From Rhodobiaceae bacterium (GTDB lineage Bacteria > Pseudomonadota > Alphaproteobacteria > Parvibaculales > Parvibaculaceae): DNA of 64,000 nucleotides. Numbering within the stretch: the first letter of the stretch is position 1; each line of letters opens with the position of its first letter. Both the position numbers and the translations under genes were made by a program. The notes below the pieces were generated by a model, which saw nothing but the letters and a program-made list of their open reading frames with translations, did no database searches and was not told the origin of the DNA. This document shows, piece after piece, positions 8,724 to 18,872 of the stretch. The DNA is taken from the NCBI GenBank assembly GCA_021404525.1, contig JAAWWE010000001.1:372001-436000 (forward strand), in the 5' to 3' direction.

Positions 8724-9838
8724 GCAGTACGCCGGACGACCCAAAGCCAGATGTAGATGTCGAGGTGACGTCTGAGGACAAGTCTGCGGGCGAGGCAAAG
8801 CCTGCAGAGTCCGGCGGTGAGCAGCCGACGGATAGAAAAACTCCTCGGCGATGGCTGCGTTGGATACTGATTGTTGCCCTGACAGGATTACTGCTGGGCG
8901 TTGGCGCGGCAGTGGGCGCCTTTTACTACGCAAAAGACCAGTTTGAGCGTGGTGGGCCAGGCGATGTAGACACTGTCTTCCTGTTGGAACGGGGCACCGG
9001 GCTTAATAGGACGGCGGCCAAGCTGGAAGAACAGGGGCTTATTGCCAATGCTCTGATCTTCCGGATCGCGCTCCAGATCGTCGACCCGGAATCCACTCTG
9101 AAGGCTGGAGAATACCTGCTGCCGGCCAAGGCAAGCATGGCCGATATCGCGAAGATCCTCCGTGAGGGAAAGTCGATCCTGCACAAGCTCACGCTGGCAG
9201 AAGGACTGACCAGCTGGGAAGCGATGCAAGTCATCGCTGCGGACCCGGTTCTTGTTGGCGAAGTGCCTGAAGTTCCCGAAGAGGGGGCTTTGCTTCCGGA
9301 AACCTATCTCTTCACCAGAGGCACAAGCCGCGCAGACATCATCGCACAGATGGAGGCCGCTCATATCGAAGTGGTCGAGCGCCTCTGGGAGGAGCGCGCT
9401 GAAAACCTGCCAATAACCTCAATTGAGGAAGCGGTGATTCTCGCCTCGATTGTAGAAAAGGAAACCGGCGTCGCAGACGAGCGACCGCGTGTCGCTGCGG
9501 TTTTCACCAATCGGTTAAGGCGCGGCATGCGGCTGCAATCTGATCCGACGATTATCTATGGAATTACCAATGGTCAGGGTCCGCTCGGACGCCCCATTCG
9601 AAGGTCTGAGATTGACCGGAAGACCGCATACAACACGTACCAGATAGATGGTTTGCCACCAGCACCGATTGCCAATCCGGGTGAAGCATCCATTGCGGCG
9701 GTGCTCAACCCGCCAACGACAAGTGATCTCTATTTCGTCGCAGATGGCACAGGTGGTCATGTATTTTCAAAGACGCTCGCCGAGCACAACCGAAATGTCG
9801 CGAAATGGCGCCGGATTGAGCGCTCCCGCCGTCAGTAG
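8720..9838 (+). CDS. mltG: Endolytic murein transglycosylase MltG (YceG)
   Basis: This 372-residue protein has a charged cytoplasmic N-terminus, one membrane segment at about residues 44-68, and a periplasmic YceG domain. The domain carries LPETYLFTRG, the catalytic-Glu segment ASIVEKETG and VFTNRLRRGMRLQSDPTIIYG. MltG cleaves nascent glycan strands and sets their length. No upstream ATG exists in frame: translation appears to start at TTG, which overlaps the fabF stop as TTGA, so it is coupled to fabF. Following fabF is its common place in alphaproteobacteria. Confidence 0.93.
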   Translation: MSSTPDDPKPDVDVEVTSEDKSAGEAKPAESGGEQPTDRKTPRRWLRWILIVALTGLLLGVGAAVGAFYYAKDQFERGGPGDVDTVFLLERGTGLNRTAAKLEEQGLIANALIFRIALQIVDPESTLKAGEYLLPAKASMADIAKILREGKSILHKLTLAEGLTSWEAMQVIAADPVLVGEVPEVPEEGALLPETYLFTRGTSRADIIAQMEAAHIEVVERLWEERAENLPITSIEEAVILASIVEKETGVADERPRVAAVFTNRLRRGMRLQSDPTIIYGITNGQGPLGRPIRRSEIDRKTAYNTYQIDGLPPAPIANPGEASIAAVLNPPTTSDLYFVADGTGGHVFSKTLAEHNRNVAKWRRIERSRRQ

Positions 9839-9916
9839 AGGTAAAGCGCCTTAGCTTGCTATACTGCTTACCGCGCATACAGCGCGCGTGTTGATTCCCA
9901 ATCTAAGGATGGTTCC

Positions 9917-10819
9917 ATGGCCTTGAAGAGCATGACCGGCTTTGCCCGCATAGAGGGCACCCATGGCGCCTATCGATGGCACTGGGAAATCCGGAGTGTG
10001 AATGGGAAGAGCCTCGATTGCCGTTTTCGCCTGCCTTCCGGATTTGAAGACCTGGAGGCCGGATTGCGCGACGAACTTGGCAAGGCCATTAAGCGCGGCA
10101 ACTGCCAGGCCGCTTTGCAGATGGACAGGTCCGTAGCTGAAACAACCGTGCGGGTGAACGACGCAATGCTGCGCGATGTCCTGCTTGCAAGCAAAACGGT
10201 GTCAGACGCTGCAGCGGCGCAAGGAGCTGAGATAGCGCCGCCTACCACCGACGGCATTCTCGCCCTTCGCGGCGTGCTGGAAACAGCCGATGTTGAGGAG
10301 GATGAAGCGGATCAGAAAGCTCTGCGGGAGGCCCTTAAATCCTCTTTCGCTGAGGTTGCGACTTCGCTGGCAAAGGCCCGTCGGGACGAAGGGCAGAAGC
10401 TGGATCAGATTGTCAAAGGGCAGATCGACCGGATTGAGATGCTCACTAATGAAGCCGCAAAATCTCCGGCTGGCAAGGCAGAAGCTTTTCGCCAACGTCT
10501 GAAGAGCCAGGTTGCAGAATTGCTGGATGCTTCTTCCGATTTGCCGGAGGATCGTCTGGCACAGGAGGCGGCTCTGCTGGCGACGAAGGCGGATGTGCGG
10601 GAGGAACTCGACAGGCTGACCGCCCATGTGGCACAGGCCCGCGAGCTTGCAGATAGCGACGAGCCTGTAGGTCGGCGTCTTGATTTTCTGACGCAGGAGT
10701 TTAACCGTGAGGCCAACACGCTCTGCGCAAAAGCTGCGGACAATGATCTCACCCGCATCGGTCTCGACCTAAAAGCGGTGATCGATCAATTGAAAGAACA
10801 GGTGCAAAACGTCGAATGA
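9917..10819 (+). CDS. yicC: YicC family endoribonuclease
   Basis: The 300-residue protein begins with the family signature LKSMTGFAR, has a long charged helical middle, and ends with the DUF1732 region (EPVGRRLDFLTQEFNREANT). YicC proteins are conserved next to gmk and have been described as RNases acting in stress and small-RNA turnover. AAGGA lies seven bases before the ATG. The stop overlaps the gmk start. The assignment is firm by family, while the physiological substrate is unknown here. Confidence 0.92.
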   Translation: MALKSMTGFARIEGTHGAYRWHWEIRSVNGKSLDCRFRLPSGFEDLEAGLRDELGKAIKRGNCQAALQMDRSVAETTVRVNDAMLRDVLLASKTVSDAAAAQGAEIAPPTTDGILALRGVLETADVEEDEADQKALREALKSSFAEVATSLAKARRDEGQKLDQIVKGQIDRIEMLTNEAAKSPAGKAEAFRQRLKSQVAELLDASSDLPEDRLAQEAALLATKADVREELDRLTAHVAQARELADSDEPVGRRLDFLTQEFNREANTLCAKAADNDLTRIGLDLKAVIDQLKEQVQNVE

Positions 10820-11454
10820 GCGAGATTGATATTCATCGCCGGGGATTGATGCTTGTGCTCTCCTCACCATCGGGCGCCGGGAAAACCACACTGTCCAGGC
10901 GACTGCTGGAAACTGACGGCGAGATCACCATGTCTGTCTCAGCGACAACACGTAAGCCGCGCCCAGGGGAAGAGAATGGCAAGGACTATCATTTTCTCAC
11001 GACCGAAGATTTTGGGGTGATGCGGAACAAGGGAGAGTTCCTGGAACACGCCAAGGTCTTTGACAATTACTATGGCACGCCGAAGGGGCCTGTCGAAGAA
11101 GCGCTCACTGCCGGGCGAGACGTCATGTTCGATATTGATTGGCAGGGCACGCAGCAATTGGAAGAGACCGCGTCCAGCGATCTTGTGAAAGTCTTTATCC
11201 TACCGCCAAGCGGACACGAACTGGAGAAACGCCTGAACACTCGTGCCCAGGATCCGCCAGATGTGGTCGCTGGCCGCATGGCAAAAGCGTCGGACGAGAT
11301 CAGCCACTATGCGGAATATGACTACATCATCGTAAACGACGATGTAGAGAAGGCGTTGAAGGAACTGACGGCTATTCTTGTGGCGGAGCGGGTTCGTCGG
11401 GAGCGCCGAGTCGGCTTGCGGACCTTTGTGCAGCAGCTGCAGCAGGCGCTTTAA
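10816..11454 (+). CDS. gmk: Guanylate kinase
   Basis: This 212-residue enzyme has the P-loop SSPSGAGKTTL at residues 16-26 and the GMP-binding TTRKPRPGE segment, followed by the GxDYHF-type stretch. It phosphorylates GMP to GDP with ATP. The start overlaps the yicC stop as ATGA. Its stop overlaps the stop of the convergent GST gene by four bases. Confidence 0.97.
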   Translation: MSEIDIHRRGLMLVLSSPSGAGKTTLSRRLLETDGEITMSVSATTRKPRPGEENGKDYHFLTTEDFGVMRNKGEFLEHAKVFDNYYGTPKGPVEEALTAGRDVMFDIDWQGTQQLEETASSDLVKVFILPPSGHELEKRLNTRAQDPPDVVAGRMAKASDEISHYAEYDYIIVNDDVEKALKELTAILVAERVRRERRVGLRTFVQQLQQAL

Positions 11455-12095
11455 AAACTCTCTTTGCCGATCAGATCGTCAAAAGGCACCATGACGGCCC
11501 GCTGATAGGCGGGGCGTTCCCGGAGCCGCGCATACCAGGCAGTAACGTGTGGAAGGTCTGGGTGCTCAATATCCTCCATCTCGAAAAAGCGATAGAGATG
11601 CGTTCCAGCCGGTATGTCTGCCACTGTGAGGCTGTCCCCGACAAGAAATGCGCGAGTGGCAAGTTCTTTGTCTAGCAGGCTGAGCGCGGTGACGGTGCGA
11701 CTGAGGGCGCCCCTGACAAAGGAAGAATCCTGTTTGTCTTTGGGCATGCGCACGCCACCCCAGAAAAGGTCCATAAACGCAGGCTGCAAAGTGGTCTGTG
11801 ACCAGTCCATCCATTGTGCTGCAAGCGCCCGCTCACGGGCACTGCCGGGCATCAGGTCTGGCGCATAGTGTTCGCTGAGATAGCGAATAATGGCCTGGCT
11901 TTCCCACAGAACGAACCCGTCATCGTCAATCACCGGGATGCGCCCATTGGGATTGCGGGCGAGAAAGTCAGTAGCATCAAGGCCTCCGAAATCACCGCCC
12001 GCATCAATTCGCTCGTGTGGCTGACCCGTCTCCAACAAAGTCCAATAGGCTTTTTGAAGATTGAAAGCGCTGGCGCGTCCCCAAATACGGATCAT
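11451..12095 (-). CDS. Glutathione S-transferase family protein
   Basis: The 214-residue protein has a thioredoxin-like N-terminal domain with NPNGRIPVIDDDG and the gamma-glutamyl-binding WESQAIIRYL motif near residues 63-72. An all-helical C-terminal domain follows. Such enzymes conjugate glutathione to electrophiles or act as glutathione-dependent reductases. It starts nine bases after the stop of the alcohol dehydrogenase gene, so the two probably form an operon handling reactive carbonyls, which is inference. The substrate is unknown. Confidence 0.88.
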   Translation of the reverse strand: MIRIWGRASAFNLQKAYWTLLETGQPHERIDAGGDFGGLDATDFLARNPNGRIPVIDDDGFVLWESQAIIRYLSEHYAPDLMPGSARERALAAQWMDWSQTTLQPAFMDLFWGGVRMPKDKQDSSFVRGALSRTVTALSLLDKELATRAFLVGDSLTVADIPAGTHLYRFFEMEDIEHPDLPHVTAWYARLRERPAYQRAVMVPFDDLIGKESF

Positions 12096-12104
12096 CTCAA
12101 ACCT

Positions 12105-13154
12105 TTAGGGCTTCAACACAACCCGGCCCATGACGCCACCAGTGCGCAGGTCATCAAGAGATTTGGTGGCTTGATTGAGCGGACGTTCCTCAACTGGGAT
12201 CGGGTCAATTTCCCCCGCTTTCACCAGTTCCATCATATCGATCGTTTCCTGCAACGATCCAACATAGGAGCCGCCAATGCTGATCGCGCGCATAGGGAAC
12301 ATCGGGATCGGCATGGAGAAACCGCCCCCGAAAAGACCAACAACGATCACCTGGCCACCTTTGCGCACGATGGAGGAGGCGAACTGGAGCGACGATTCAG
12401 AGCCCACAAAATCGACAGCGGCGGGCACGCCGCCATTTGTGTCTGCGAGGACCTTTTTGATCGCATCTTCATCTTTCGGGTTGTAGGTCGCATGCGCGCC
12501 TGCACCCATAGCTGCTTGCAGTTTGTTCTCGTCAACATCAGCCCCGATAGGCGCCGCGTCGAAGAGTGTTTTGGCGAACTGGATGCCCATCATGCCAACA
12601 CCGCCAAGACCAACAACCGCAACCCGCTCTTCAGGGCTGATGTCGCCAAGCTTCTTCATGGCTGAGTAGGCGGTAAGACCAGAGCACATATAGGTTGCCG
12701 CCAGGCCCTTGGTAACTCCCGCATAATCCAGCAGGTAGCGAGGGTGGGGCACAAGCGCATGCGTGGAATATCCACCGGCAACCTGAATGCCGAGGTTTTG
12801 TGGCTTATTGCAAAGATGCTCTTCTCCGCGTCGGCATGTCGGGCACTCTCCGCACCCGATCCATGGATAGGCAACACGTTGATCACCCACCGCGACACCT
12901 TCCACATCTGGCCCAACAGCGATCACCTCACCTTCAATCTCGTGGCCGAGCGTAAAGGGAAGCTTACGGCCGCCGCGAACGTCCAGCTTGTTGCCGCCGC
13001 CCATGTCGAAATGTCCATCGTGGATGTGGACGTCAGAGTGACAAACACCGCAATGGGTTACTTTGAGAAGGACTTGTGAGCCCTCAGGTGTGGGGAGGTC
13101 GCTCTCAACAGACTGCAGAGGGGCTCCATATTCGACAATGGCTTCAGATTTCAT
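12105..13154 (-). CDS. Zinc-dependent alcohol dehydrogenase
   Basis: The 349-residue medium-chain dehydrogenase has catalytic zinc ligands in HCGVCHSD and GHEIEGEV, a structural-zinc cluster (CGECPTCRRGEEHLC), and the NAD loop VGLGGVGMMG near residue 178. It resembles AdhP/AdhA-type ethanol or aldehyde reductases. The ATG at 13154 follows AGGGAA at six bases; a GTG lies one codon upstream. It is followed directly by a GST gene. The exact alcohol substrate cannot be read from the sequence. Confidence 0.9.
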   Translation of the reverse strand: MKSEAIVEYGAPLQSVESDLPTPEGSQVLLKVTHCGVCHSDVHIHDGHFDMGGGNKLDVRGGRKLPFTLGHEIEGEVIAVGPDVEGVAVGDQRVAYPWIGCGECPTCRRGEEHLCNKPQNLGIQVAGGYSTHALVPHPRYLLDYAGVTKGLAATYMCSGLTAYSAMKKLGDISPEERVAVVGLGGVGMMGIQFAKTLFDAAPIGADVDENKLQAAMGAGAHATYNPKDEDAIKKVLADTNGGVPAAVDFVGSESSLQFASSIVRKGGQVIVVGLFGGGFSMPIPMFPMRAISIGGSYVGSLQETIDMMELVKAGEIDPIPVEERPLNQATKSLDDLRTGGVMGRVVLKP

Positions 13155-13224
13155 CACGCGTTCCCTGTTTGGCTTGGTTGCCTATATTCGTTGGGGCGCA
13201 ATGTGACACGGAGAGAGGGTGGGC

Positions 13225-14076
13225 TCAACTCCGTTTCAGTGAGGAATAGGCGCGGGCAAGGGCGGCAAACTCCTCAATGGAGAGCTTTTCGGCACGGGCA
13301 GATGATTCGACCCCTGCTTCCTCACAAAGAGCCAGGGGGTCGACTGGGAGGGCCTTCAGGCTCGCCCGGACCATCTTCCGCCGCTGTCCGAAGGCAGCCT
13401 TGACCACCCGTTGTAGGTCGCCAATGTCTGCTTCCGCCAGCGGCTGGTCCCGTGGCTCCAAATGCACAATCGAGGATGTCACCTTAGGTGGTGGCGTAAA
13501 GGCCATCCGGTCGACGTCGAACATTTTCTGAGCGCGACATCGCCACTGCGCGAGGATCGAGAGCCGCCCATAGGCTTTGCTACCGGGTTGCGCCACAATC
13601 CGCTCAGCGACCTCTTTCTGAAACATCAGGGTCAGGCTTTTGAACCAGGGCGGCCAGGGCTCAGTCTCCAACCATCCGGTGAGCAGGGGTGTCGCAATAT
13701 TATAGGGGAGGTTGGCAACGACCCTGACGGGGCCTGAGACGAGTGTCTTGTGATCAAGCTGGAGAGCATCGCCTTCAACAATAGTCAGGCGCTCAGGATA
13801 GTTGTCGGAGATATCCTGTAAGGCCCCCAGACAGCGTTCATCGCGTTCGATGGCGACAACATGGGCAGCACCCTCAGACAACAGAGCCCGCGTCAAGCCG
13901 CCAGGACCAGGGCCGATCTCCAACACAGTGACATCTGCAAGAGGACCCGCTGTCCGTGCGATGCGCCCTGTGAGGTTGAGATCTAACAGGAAGTTTTGAC
14001 CGAGAGACTTTTTCGCATTCAAACCATGGGCTGCGAGGACGTCGCGTAGGGGCGGCAAGCCATCAGCGTCACTCAT
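13225..14076 (-). CDS. rsmA: 16S rRNA (adenine1518-N6/adenine1519-N6)-dimethyltransferase
   Basis: The 283-residue protein has the KsgA features [11 protein letters not shown], the SAM loop [16 protein letters not shown], and the catalytic [11 protein letters not shown] motif. It dimethylates two adjacent adenines near the 3' end of 16S rRNA late in 30S assembly. The start overlaps the pdxA stop as ATGA. It is the last gene of the lptF-lptG-lptD-surA-pdxA-rsmA run. Confidence 0.97.
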   Translation of the reverse strand: MSDADGLPPLRDVLAAHGLNAKKSLGQNFLLDLNLTGRIARTAGPLADVTVLEIGPGPGGLTRALLSEGAAHVVAIERDERCLGALQDISDNYPERLTIVEGDALQLDHKTLVSGPVRVVANLPYNIATPLLTGWLETEPWPPWFKSLTLMFQKEVAERIVAQPGSKAYGRLSILAQWRCRAQKMFDVDRMAFTPPPKVTSSIVHLEPRDQPLAEADIGDLQRVVKAAFGQRRKMVRASLKALPVDPLALCEEAGVESSARAEKLSIEEFAALARAYSSLKRS

Positions 14077-15095
14077 GGGGCAATCGCGCGGTGCGAAGCG
14101 ATGGCGCTTGCTTGGCGCAGCGCTGCAATAAAGCTGCCTGGGTTTGCCTTCCCTGTACCGGCAATGTCACACGCCGTGCCATGGTCGGGTGAGGTGCGCA
14201 CAATGGACAATCCAAGAGTGGTGTTGACCCCATTGTCGAAATCGATGGTTTTGAGCGGGATCAGGGCTTGATCGTGATACATGGCAAGCACCGCATCATA
14301 TCCCCGCCGTGCTTCTGCATGAAAGAGCGTGTCCGCTGGGAAGGGACCCGTCGCATTGATGCCTGCATCACAAAGGGTCCGAACGGCCGGCGCGATGATC
14401 TCTTCCTCCTCTGAACCAAGCGCCCCGTTCTCGCCAGCGTGCGGGTTAAGAGCTGCGACGGCAATGCGCGGGTGAGCTAACCCGAAATCGCACTCAAGGG
14501 CGCCGGCTAATACCCGGCCTCGTGAAACGATGAGATCGCTTGTGAGTTGACCCGGAACATGTGACAGCGGAATGTGAATTGTCGCCGGAACGACCCGCAG
14601 GCCCGGGCAGGAGAGCATCATCACCGGCGTGCTGTTCGTTGCCTCCGCAAGAAATTCCGTGTGCCCCGGGTGTTCAAACCCTTCTGAATAGAGTGTCTGC
14701 TTGTGGATGGGATTTGTCACAATACCTGCTGCCTCGTTAGCGAGCGTACACTCTAAGGCCCGCTTGAGCGATGCAATCACGCTTGGAGCGTTCTTCCCAT
14801 CCAGACGGCCGGGTGAGGCGGGGACAGTCAGTGCTTCCGGCAGAACCGGCAAAGCAGATGAAAAAACGCTGCTGGTTTCACCGGGGGACGTAATCGTTTG
14901 AATGGGGACATTAAGGCCGAGCTGTTTCGTCAGTTTGCTCAGCCGGTCTGGATCATCAATCGCAAAAAAAGGCGGGAGGCTGGCTTCCTCGCGTTGTGCC
15001 CAAGCGGCAAGAAGGATATCGCCACCAATCCCGGCGGGGTCACCCATTGTCACCGCGAGAGGGCCAACACCGTTGGAATTATCGAAAGACATCAT
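14073..15095 (-). CDS. pdxA: 4-hydroxythreonine-4-phosphate dehydrogenase
   Basis: This 340-residue protein starts with the PdxA motif [12 protein letters not shown] and contains [20 protein letters not shown] and [11 protein letters not shown]. The family's metal-binding histidines sit in such segments. It oxidises 4-phosphohydroxy-threonine in pyridoxal 5'-phosphate synthesis. The link to surA and rsmA is widespread in proteobacteria. Two ATGs stand in tandem at the start. Confidence 0.96.
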   Translation of the reverse strand: MMSFDNSNGVGPLAVTMGDPAGIGGDILLAAWAQREEASLPPFFAIDDPDRLSKLTKQLGLNVPIQTITSPGETSSVFSSALPVLPEALTVPASPGRLDGKNAPSVIASLKRALECTLANEAAGIVTNPIHKQTLYSEGFEHPGHTEFLAEATNSTPVMMLSCPGLRVVPATIHIPLSHVPGQLTSDLIVSRGRVLAGALECDFGLAHPRIAVAALNPHAGENGALGSEEEEIIAPAVRTLCDAGINATGPFPADTLFHAEARRGYDAVLAMYHDQALIPLKTIDFDNGVNTTLGLSIVRTSPDHGTACDIAGTGKANPGSFIAALRQASAIASHRAIAP

Positions 15096-15138
15096 AGGCC
15101 ATCCCTAAGGCTCGGCCCCAAAAGGCTAGATGAAGGGG

Positions 15139-16452
15139 TTACCGGTATTCGATGACGGCATCACGTCGCAGGTCGCGGAGGTGCCGTCGCGCCATCATGG
15201 AGACTTCTTGATTGAAGAGGGTGTTTTCGATCGAGTCGCGTGTTGGTTGGTTGCCGACATCATCTTTGCGGTCACAAACGATCAACGCCTCAATCCCACG
15301 CTCCGTGCGCCCAATAGGAACAACGGTACCAGCTTCTGTTTTCAACAACTGGTCGCGCATAGGGTTGCGGAGTTGAGCTGCTGTTACAGAAGAGGGTTGG
15401 CTGATGCGAGCTCCTGGGTACGCAGCGACTTGTTCTGGTGCCGCTGCGCATGTTCGAAACTCCGATCGGAATTTATTTGCCTGGGCAACACGGCCCTGCA
15501 GCGCGCGTTCTGGCGCATCTGCAGCCAAGGCAAAAACAACCTGCATCACCTGAAAACGTGTTTCCAGCGGATTGGGCCCCAGTCCCTGCCGTTTCGACCG
15601 TAGCTGCATGATGTAGAAACCATTCAACGATCGGATAGGGTTGGACACAGCGCCTACGTCCATGCGAGCGACAGCTTCTGAAATTTGTGGTGCCAACTGA
15701 CTTTCAGACACCCAACCGATATCGCCGCCGCTAGCTGCGGAAGCTGCTTGGCTGAATTGTTGGGCCACGTTCGGAAAAGGTGCGCCGGCACGGAGCTGTT
15801 CGACCAAACGTTGAGCACCTTGTGCCATTTCACGTTCTTGGCTGGGATTATCGAAGCTTAGATAAATCTCAGCGAGCTGGAACTGAACTTGGCTGGCATC
15901 GTTGTTAATGCGGGCGAGTGTCTCGTCAATTTCATCATCACCGATCTGAACCAGAGGTGCAAAGCGAGCACTGATGACCCTGTTCCAGGCGACATCTGCC
16001 GTGATCTGATTTCTCAGCGCAGCTTCGTTCACGCCACTTTCGTCAAGATACTCAATGATCTCATCAGACGTCATCCCAGCGCGCTGGGCAATGCCAGTAA
16101 TCGACTGGTCGACTGCCTCGTCTTCAATCTCTAGTTCAAGACGACCGGCTTCCTGCATTTGGAGTTTTTCATCGACGAGAGATCTGAGAACCTGCTCACG
16201 AATGCGTTCAATGTTTTCGCGTGTGGGTTGAATCCCTGAGGTCGCGACCACAAGGCGGACCCGTTGATCAAGGTCATATTTCGAGATCACTGCATCGTTG
16301 ACGATGGCGGCAATACCAAGAACCTCACCAGCTGCGCGAGCAGGAAATACTGTCGCCGAATAGACAAGGCCAATCCCGAGCAGCAATTGGCAAAAAGCCG
16401 AGATCACATTTTTTCTCGTCAACAAATCGGCACGCAAGGACACTTGGGTCAT
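15139..16452 (-). CDS. surA: SurA-like periplasmic peptidyl-prolyl isomerase/chaperone
   Basis: From the ATG at 16452 the protein has 437 residues. It opens with a signal peptide (basic start, a long hydrophobic run, cleavage near FPARAAGE), then a SurA N-terminal domain. One parvulin domain follows (LAEIYLSF, then SGGDIGWVSESQLAP). SurA delivers outer-membrane proteins, including LptD, to the Bam machine. An in-frame GTG at 16536 would add 28 residues that spoil the signal peptide, so I prefer the ATG. Only one parvulin domain is visible, against two in E. coli. Confidence 0.88.
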   Translation of the reverse strand: MTQVSLRADLLTRKNVISAFCQLLLGIGLVYSATVFPARAAGEVLGIAAIVNDAVISKYDLDQRVRLVVATSGIQPTRENIERIREQVLRSLVDEKLQMQEAGRLELEIEDEAVDQSITGIAQRAGMTSDEIIEYLDESGVNEAALRNQITADVAWNRVISARFAPLVQIGDDEIDETLARINNDASQVQFQLAEIYLSFDNPSQEREMAQGAQRLVEQLRAGAPFPNVAQQFSQAASAASGGDIGWVSESQLAPQISEAVARMDVGAVSNPIRSLNGFYIMQLRSKRQGLGPNPLETRFQVMQVVFALAADAPERALQGRVAQANKFRSEFRTCAAAPEQVAAYPGARISQPSSVTAAQLRNPMRDQLLKTEAGTVVPIGRTERGIEALIVCDRKDDVGNQPTRDSIENTLFNQEVSMMARRHLRDLRRDAVIEYR

Positions 16453-16557
16453 TAAATTCTCAACCAGGGAAATAGCCTCAAACAAGCGGCATTGTGCGCC
16501 GCCAAGCACTTGCCCCACAATACAATTTTTGTCCACTAAATCAACTTGTTAGGCAGA

Positions 16558-18759
16558 CTAGCTGCCTGAACTGGAACCCAGTGCGCTTGTAAATTGGGTC
16601 CCGCCAAGATGTTTGAGCACGATGGAGAAAAAGACGGAATTCTCAGGTTCAATGTCCCTATCGCGGGTGAAGGACTGCGCAAACCCGAGGCCAACGGACA
16701 AGCATTCATCCGCATAACCAATGCCAACCGAGTTGCTGAGCGTCTGGCGCCCTTCAATATCTCTTCTGGTCGCCGCATTGACCGTCCAATAGTCGGTTAA
16801 CCGATAGGCTGCGCTACCGGTAAATTCCTCGCGTTCACCCAGTGCTGCGGACAGACTCTGGTCGAAGAAGGCATATCCCACTGTCGCCGACAAATCTCCC
16901 CAGCGTCCTGTCGCATCAACCTCATTCCGCCGAAAGGTGAAGTCATCTTTGTCGAGCCGGAATCGGTGGTCAATCGAGAAATTGTCCGAGGGCACCAGGG
17001 AGATGCGTCCGACATAGTCCGATTCTTTCTCTCTTAGCCCAGAGGCAGCGTCAAAAGTGTGATTTTCCCGAAGCCGGAATGTCTGTCCAAACTCCAAAGT
17101 CGCAGCGCCACCTTCCTCACCATAAATTGAGGCACGAAAACCTATATTCGCTCGCGACCCGCCTTCCCATCTATCCAACCCGGCAAACCGGCTGGCATCG
17201 AATAGGTTTGACGTGTCAAACTCAAAACTGAGTGAATCTTCATCAGATATCTCGTCGAGATCACCGGTGTTAGGCGCGTAGATCAATTGAACAATTGGTT
17301 CAATTACCTGTCGGGTCGTCCCGCCGCTTCGCACCAGAGGCCACCGCCATTCGGCGCCGATTGTTGGCAATGCTCGCGCAACCGTTGTTGGAGTAGAGAC
17401 TTGTCCATTGTCCAGCACGACATTGTCGGTGTGGTAGATATCGCCACGCATGTTGGCAAAGAAGGAATAGACCTCGCCGGTGGTGGTGACGGATTCTGCG
17501 TCCCAGCCGAGATCCATCGAAAAGCGACGAGCGTCCGCACCGTCATTTCGATTCAAAATCAGAGCGTTGACATCGAGAGCGGTGGTGCCGCCCAGTACCT
17601 GGCCACCGAACTCATGATGATAGTTTAGAAGCGGTGCAATCACTGGTGTTTGACGTGGATTGTCCGTTGAGAGCAAACCCTGAAAATAGAACCCCTCAGC
17701 AGTGAAAAGGTTTCGACCTCTTTCTGCTCTGACATAGGCTGTGCTGGTGAGGTCAGTTTCATCTGAGAGATTAAACCGTCTCAGGAACGTATCATCTGAG
17801 GTAAGTTGGGTATCGAAACCCCAACTCCATTCGTTATCAATCTGAAAATCTCCGTTCGCAAATAAGCTGCCTCGGAAATTTTCATCTGCCGGCGTTCCAG
17901 CGACAGGTTCTCCGTCGGGCCAAATTGCTGCAATGTCTGCCTCGAAGGAGCCGCTCTCCAAAGCTTGCCTATATTCGACCTCAAAGAGCGTACCTTCTTT
18001 GGTCATATAGGTTGGCGCAATGGTTACGTCGACGCTGTCACTGATAACCCAGTAATAGGGGATACTAAAAAAAGTTCCCAGGTCACTGGAGTTTCCGAAG
18101 GAGGGCGCAAGAAAGCCCGACTGGCGTTCCACGGTTGGGTCCGGGTGCGAAAAGAAAGGCACATAGGCGATCGGGATGCCAAAGAGTTCAAAGAAGGCAT
18201 CTTCATAAATGATCCGCTGCTCTTCTTGATTGTGGACCACCCTGAATGCCTTAATTTGCCAGAGAGGTGTTGTCTTTCCCTCTTCTTCGCAGACTTCACA
18301 GGGACTAAAAACCCCTTTGTAGACGGATGTTACATTTCCGTTTCGCCGTTGGGCTTCGTTGCCCGCTAGGCGGGATTTATCCGCCATCAAAACCTGTAAT
18401 GTATCTACGACACCCTCGCGAAGCTCATCGGATAGCTCTGCGCGCTCAGCAAAGATGACATCCCCGCTTGGCTCCAAAAGGACCACATTTCCAGTCGCCA
18501 CAACGACGCCGGTTGCTTCATTGTAGGTCATCTTATCTGCCGACATGATCCGATCACCGTAGGCGACCTCAACATTGCCCGTCGCGGTGACGATCTGGGT
18601 GTCCTGATCGTAAGACAGTTGATCGGCTTGCATCAGGACGTCGCCGCCTGGCTCGAGGTCGGCTGCAAAAACGCTGCTTGAACCAAAAATCAGGAGAGTT
18701 GCAAAAAACCACGCGCTAGGTTTGGCCCGAAATAGGTGCAGCCAACTCAAAACATTCAT
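16558..18759 (-). CDS. lptD: LPS-assembly protein LptD
   Basis: From the ATG at 18759 the protein has 733 residues. It has a signal peptide ending near SSVFAADL, an OstA/LptA-like N-terminal domain (DQLSYDQDTQIVTATGNVEV, MTYNEATGVVVATGNV), and a large beta-barrel with many aromatic and Asp-rich strands. LptD with LptE inserts LPS into the outer leaflet. An ATG at 18798 is the other reasonable start. Position next to surA, lptG and lptF fits. No lptE candidate is seen in this window. Confidence 0.93.
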   Translation of the reverse strand: MNVLSWLHLFRAKPSAWFFATLLIFGSSSVFAADLEPGGDVLMQADQLSYDQDTQIVTATGNVEVAYGDRIMSADKMTYNEATGVVVATGNVVLLEPSGDVIFAERAELSDELREGVVDTLQVLMADKSRLAGNEAQRRNGNVTSVYKGVFSPCEVCEEEGKTTPLWQIKAFRVVHNQEEQRIIYEDAFFELFGIPIAYVPFFSHPDPTVERQSGFLAPSFGNSSDLGTFFSIPYYWVISDSVDVTIAPTYMTKEGTLFEVEYRQALESGSFEADIAAIWPDGEPVAGTPADENFRGSLFANGDFQIDNEWSWGFDTQLTSDDTFLRRFNLSDETDLTSTAYVRAERGRNLFTAEGFYFQGLLSTDNPRQTPVIAPLLNYHHEFGGQVLGGTTALDVNALILNRNDGADARRFSMDLGWDAESVTTTGEVYSFFANMRGDIYHTDNVVLDNGQVSTPTTVARALPTIGAEWRWPLVRSGGTTRQVIEPIVQLIYAPNTGDLDEISDEDSLSFEFDTSNLFDASRFAGLDRWEGGSRANIGFRASIYGEEGGAATLEFGQTFRLRENHTFDAASGLREKESDYVGRISLVPSDNFSIDHRFRLDKDDFTFRRNEVDATGRWGDLSATVGYAFFDQSLSAALGEREEFTGSAAYRLTDYWTVNAATRRDIEGRQTLSNSVGIGYADECLSVGLGFAQSFTRDRDIEPENSVFFSIVLKHLGGTQFTSALGSSSGS

Positions 18760-18872
18760 CCCCGCTCTTCGCAAAGCACATCCCCCAACGCATCTCATCC
18801 AGTTAATGTCTAGCAGACAATCGGATTCTCTTGCAGACCTTCTCCCGCGCTTTTGGTCTTTTTTCTGGTGAA

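Noticed and set aside
11814..12665. 283-codon plus-strand frame opposite the GST and dehydrogenase genes
   Set aside because: Both minus-strand genes have clear family motifs; this frame has none.
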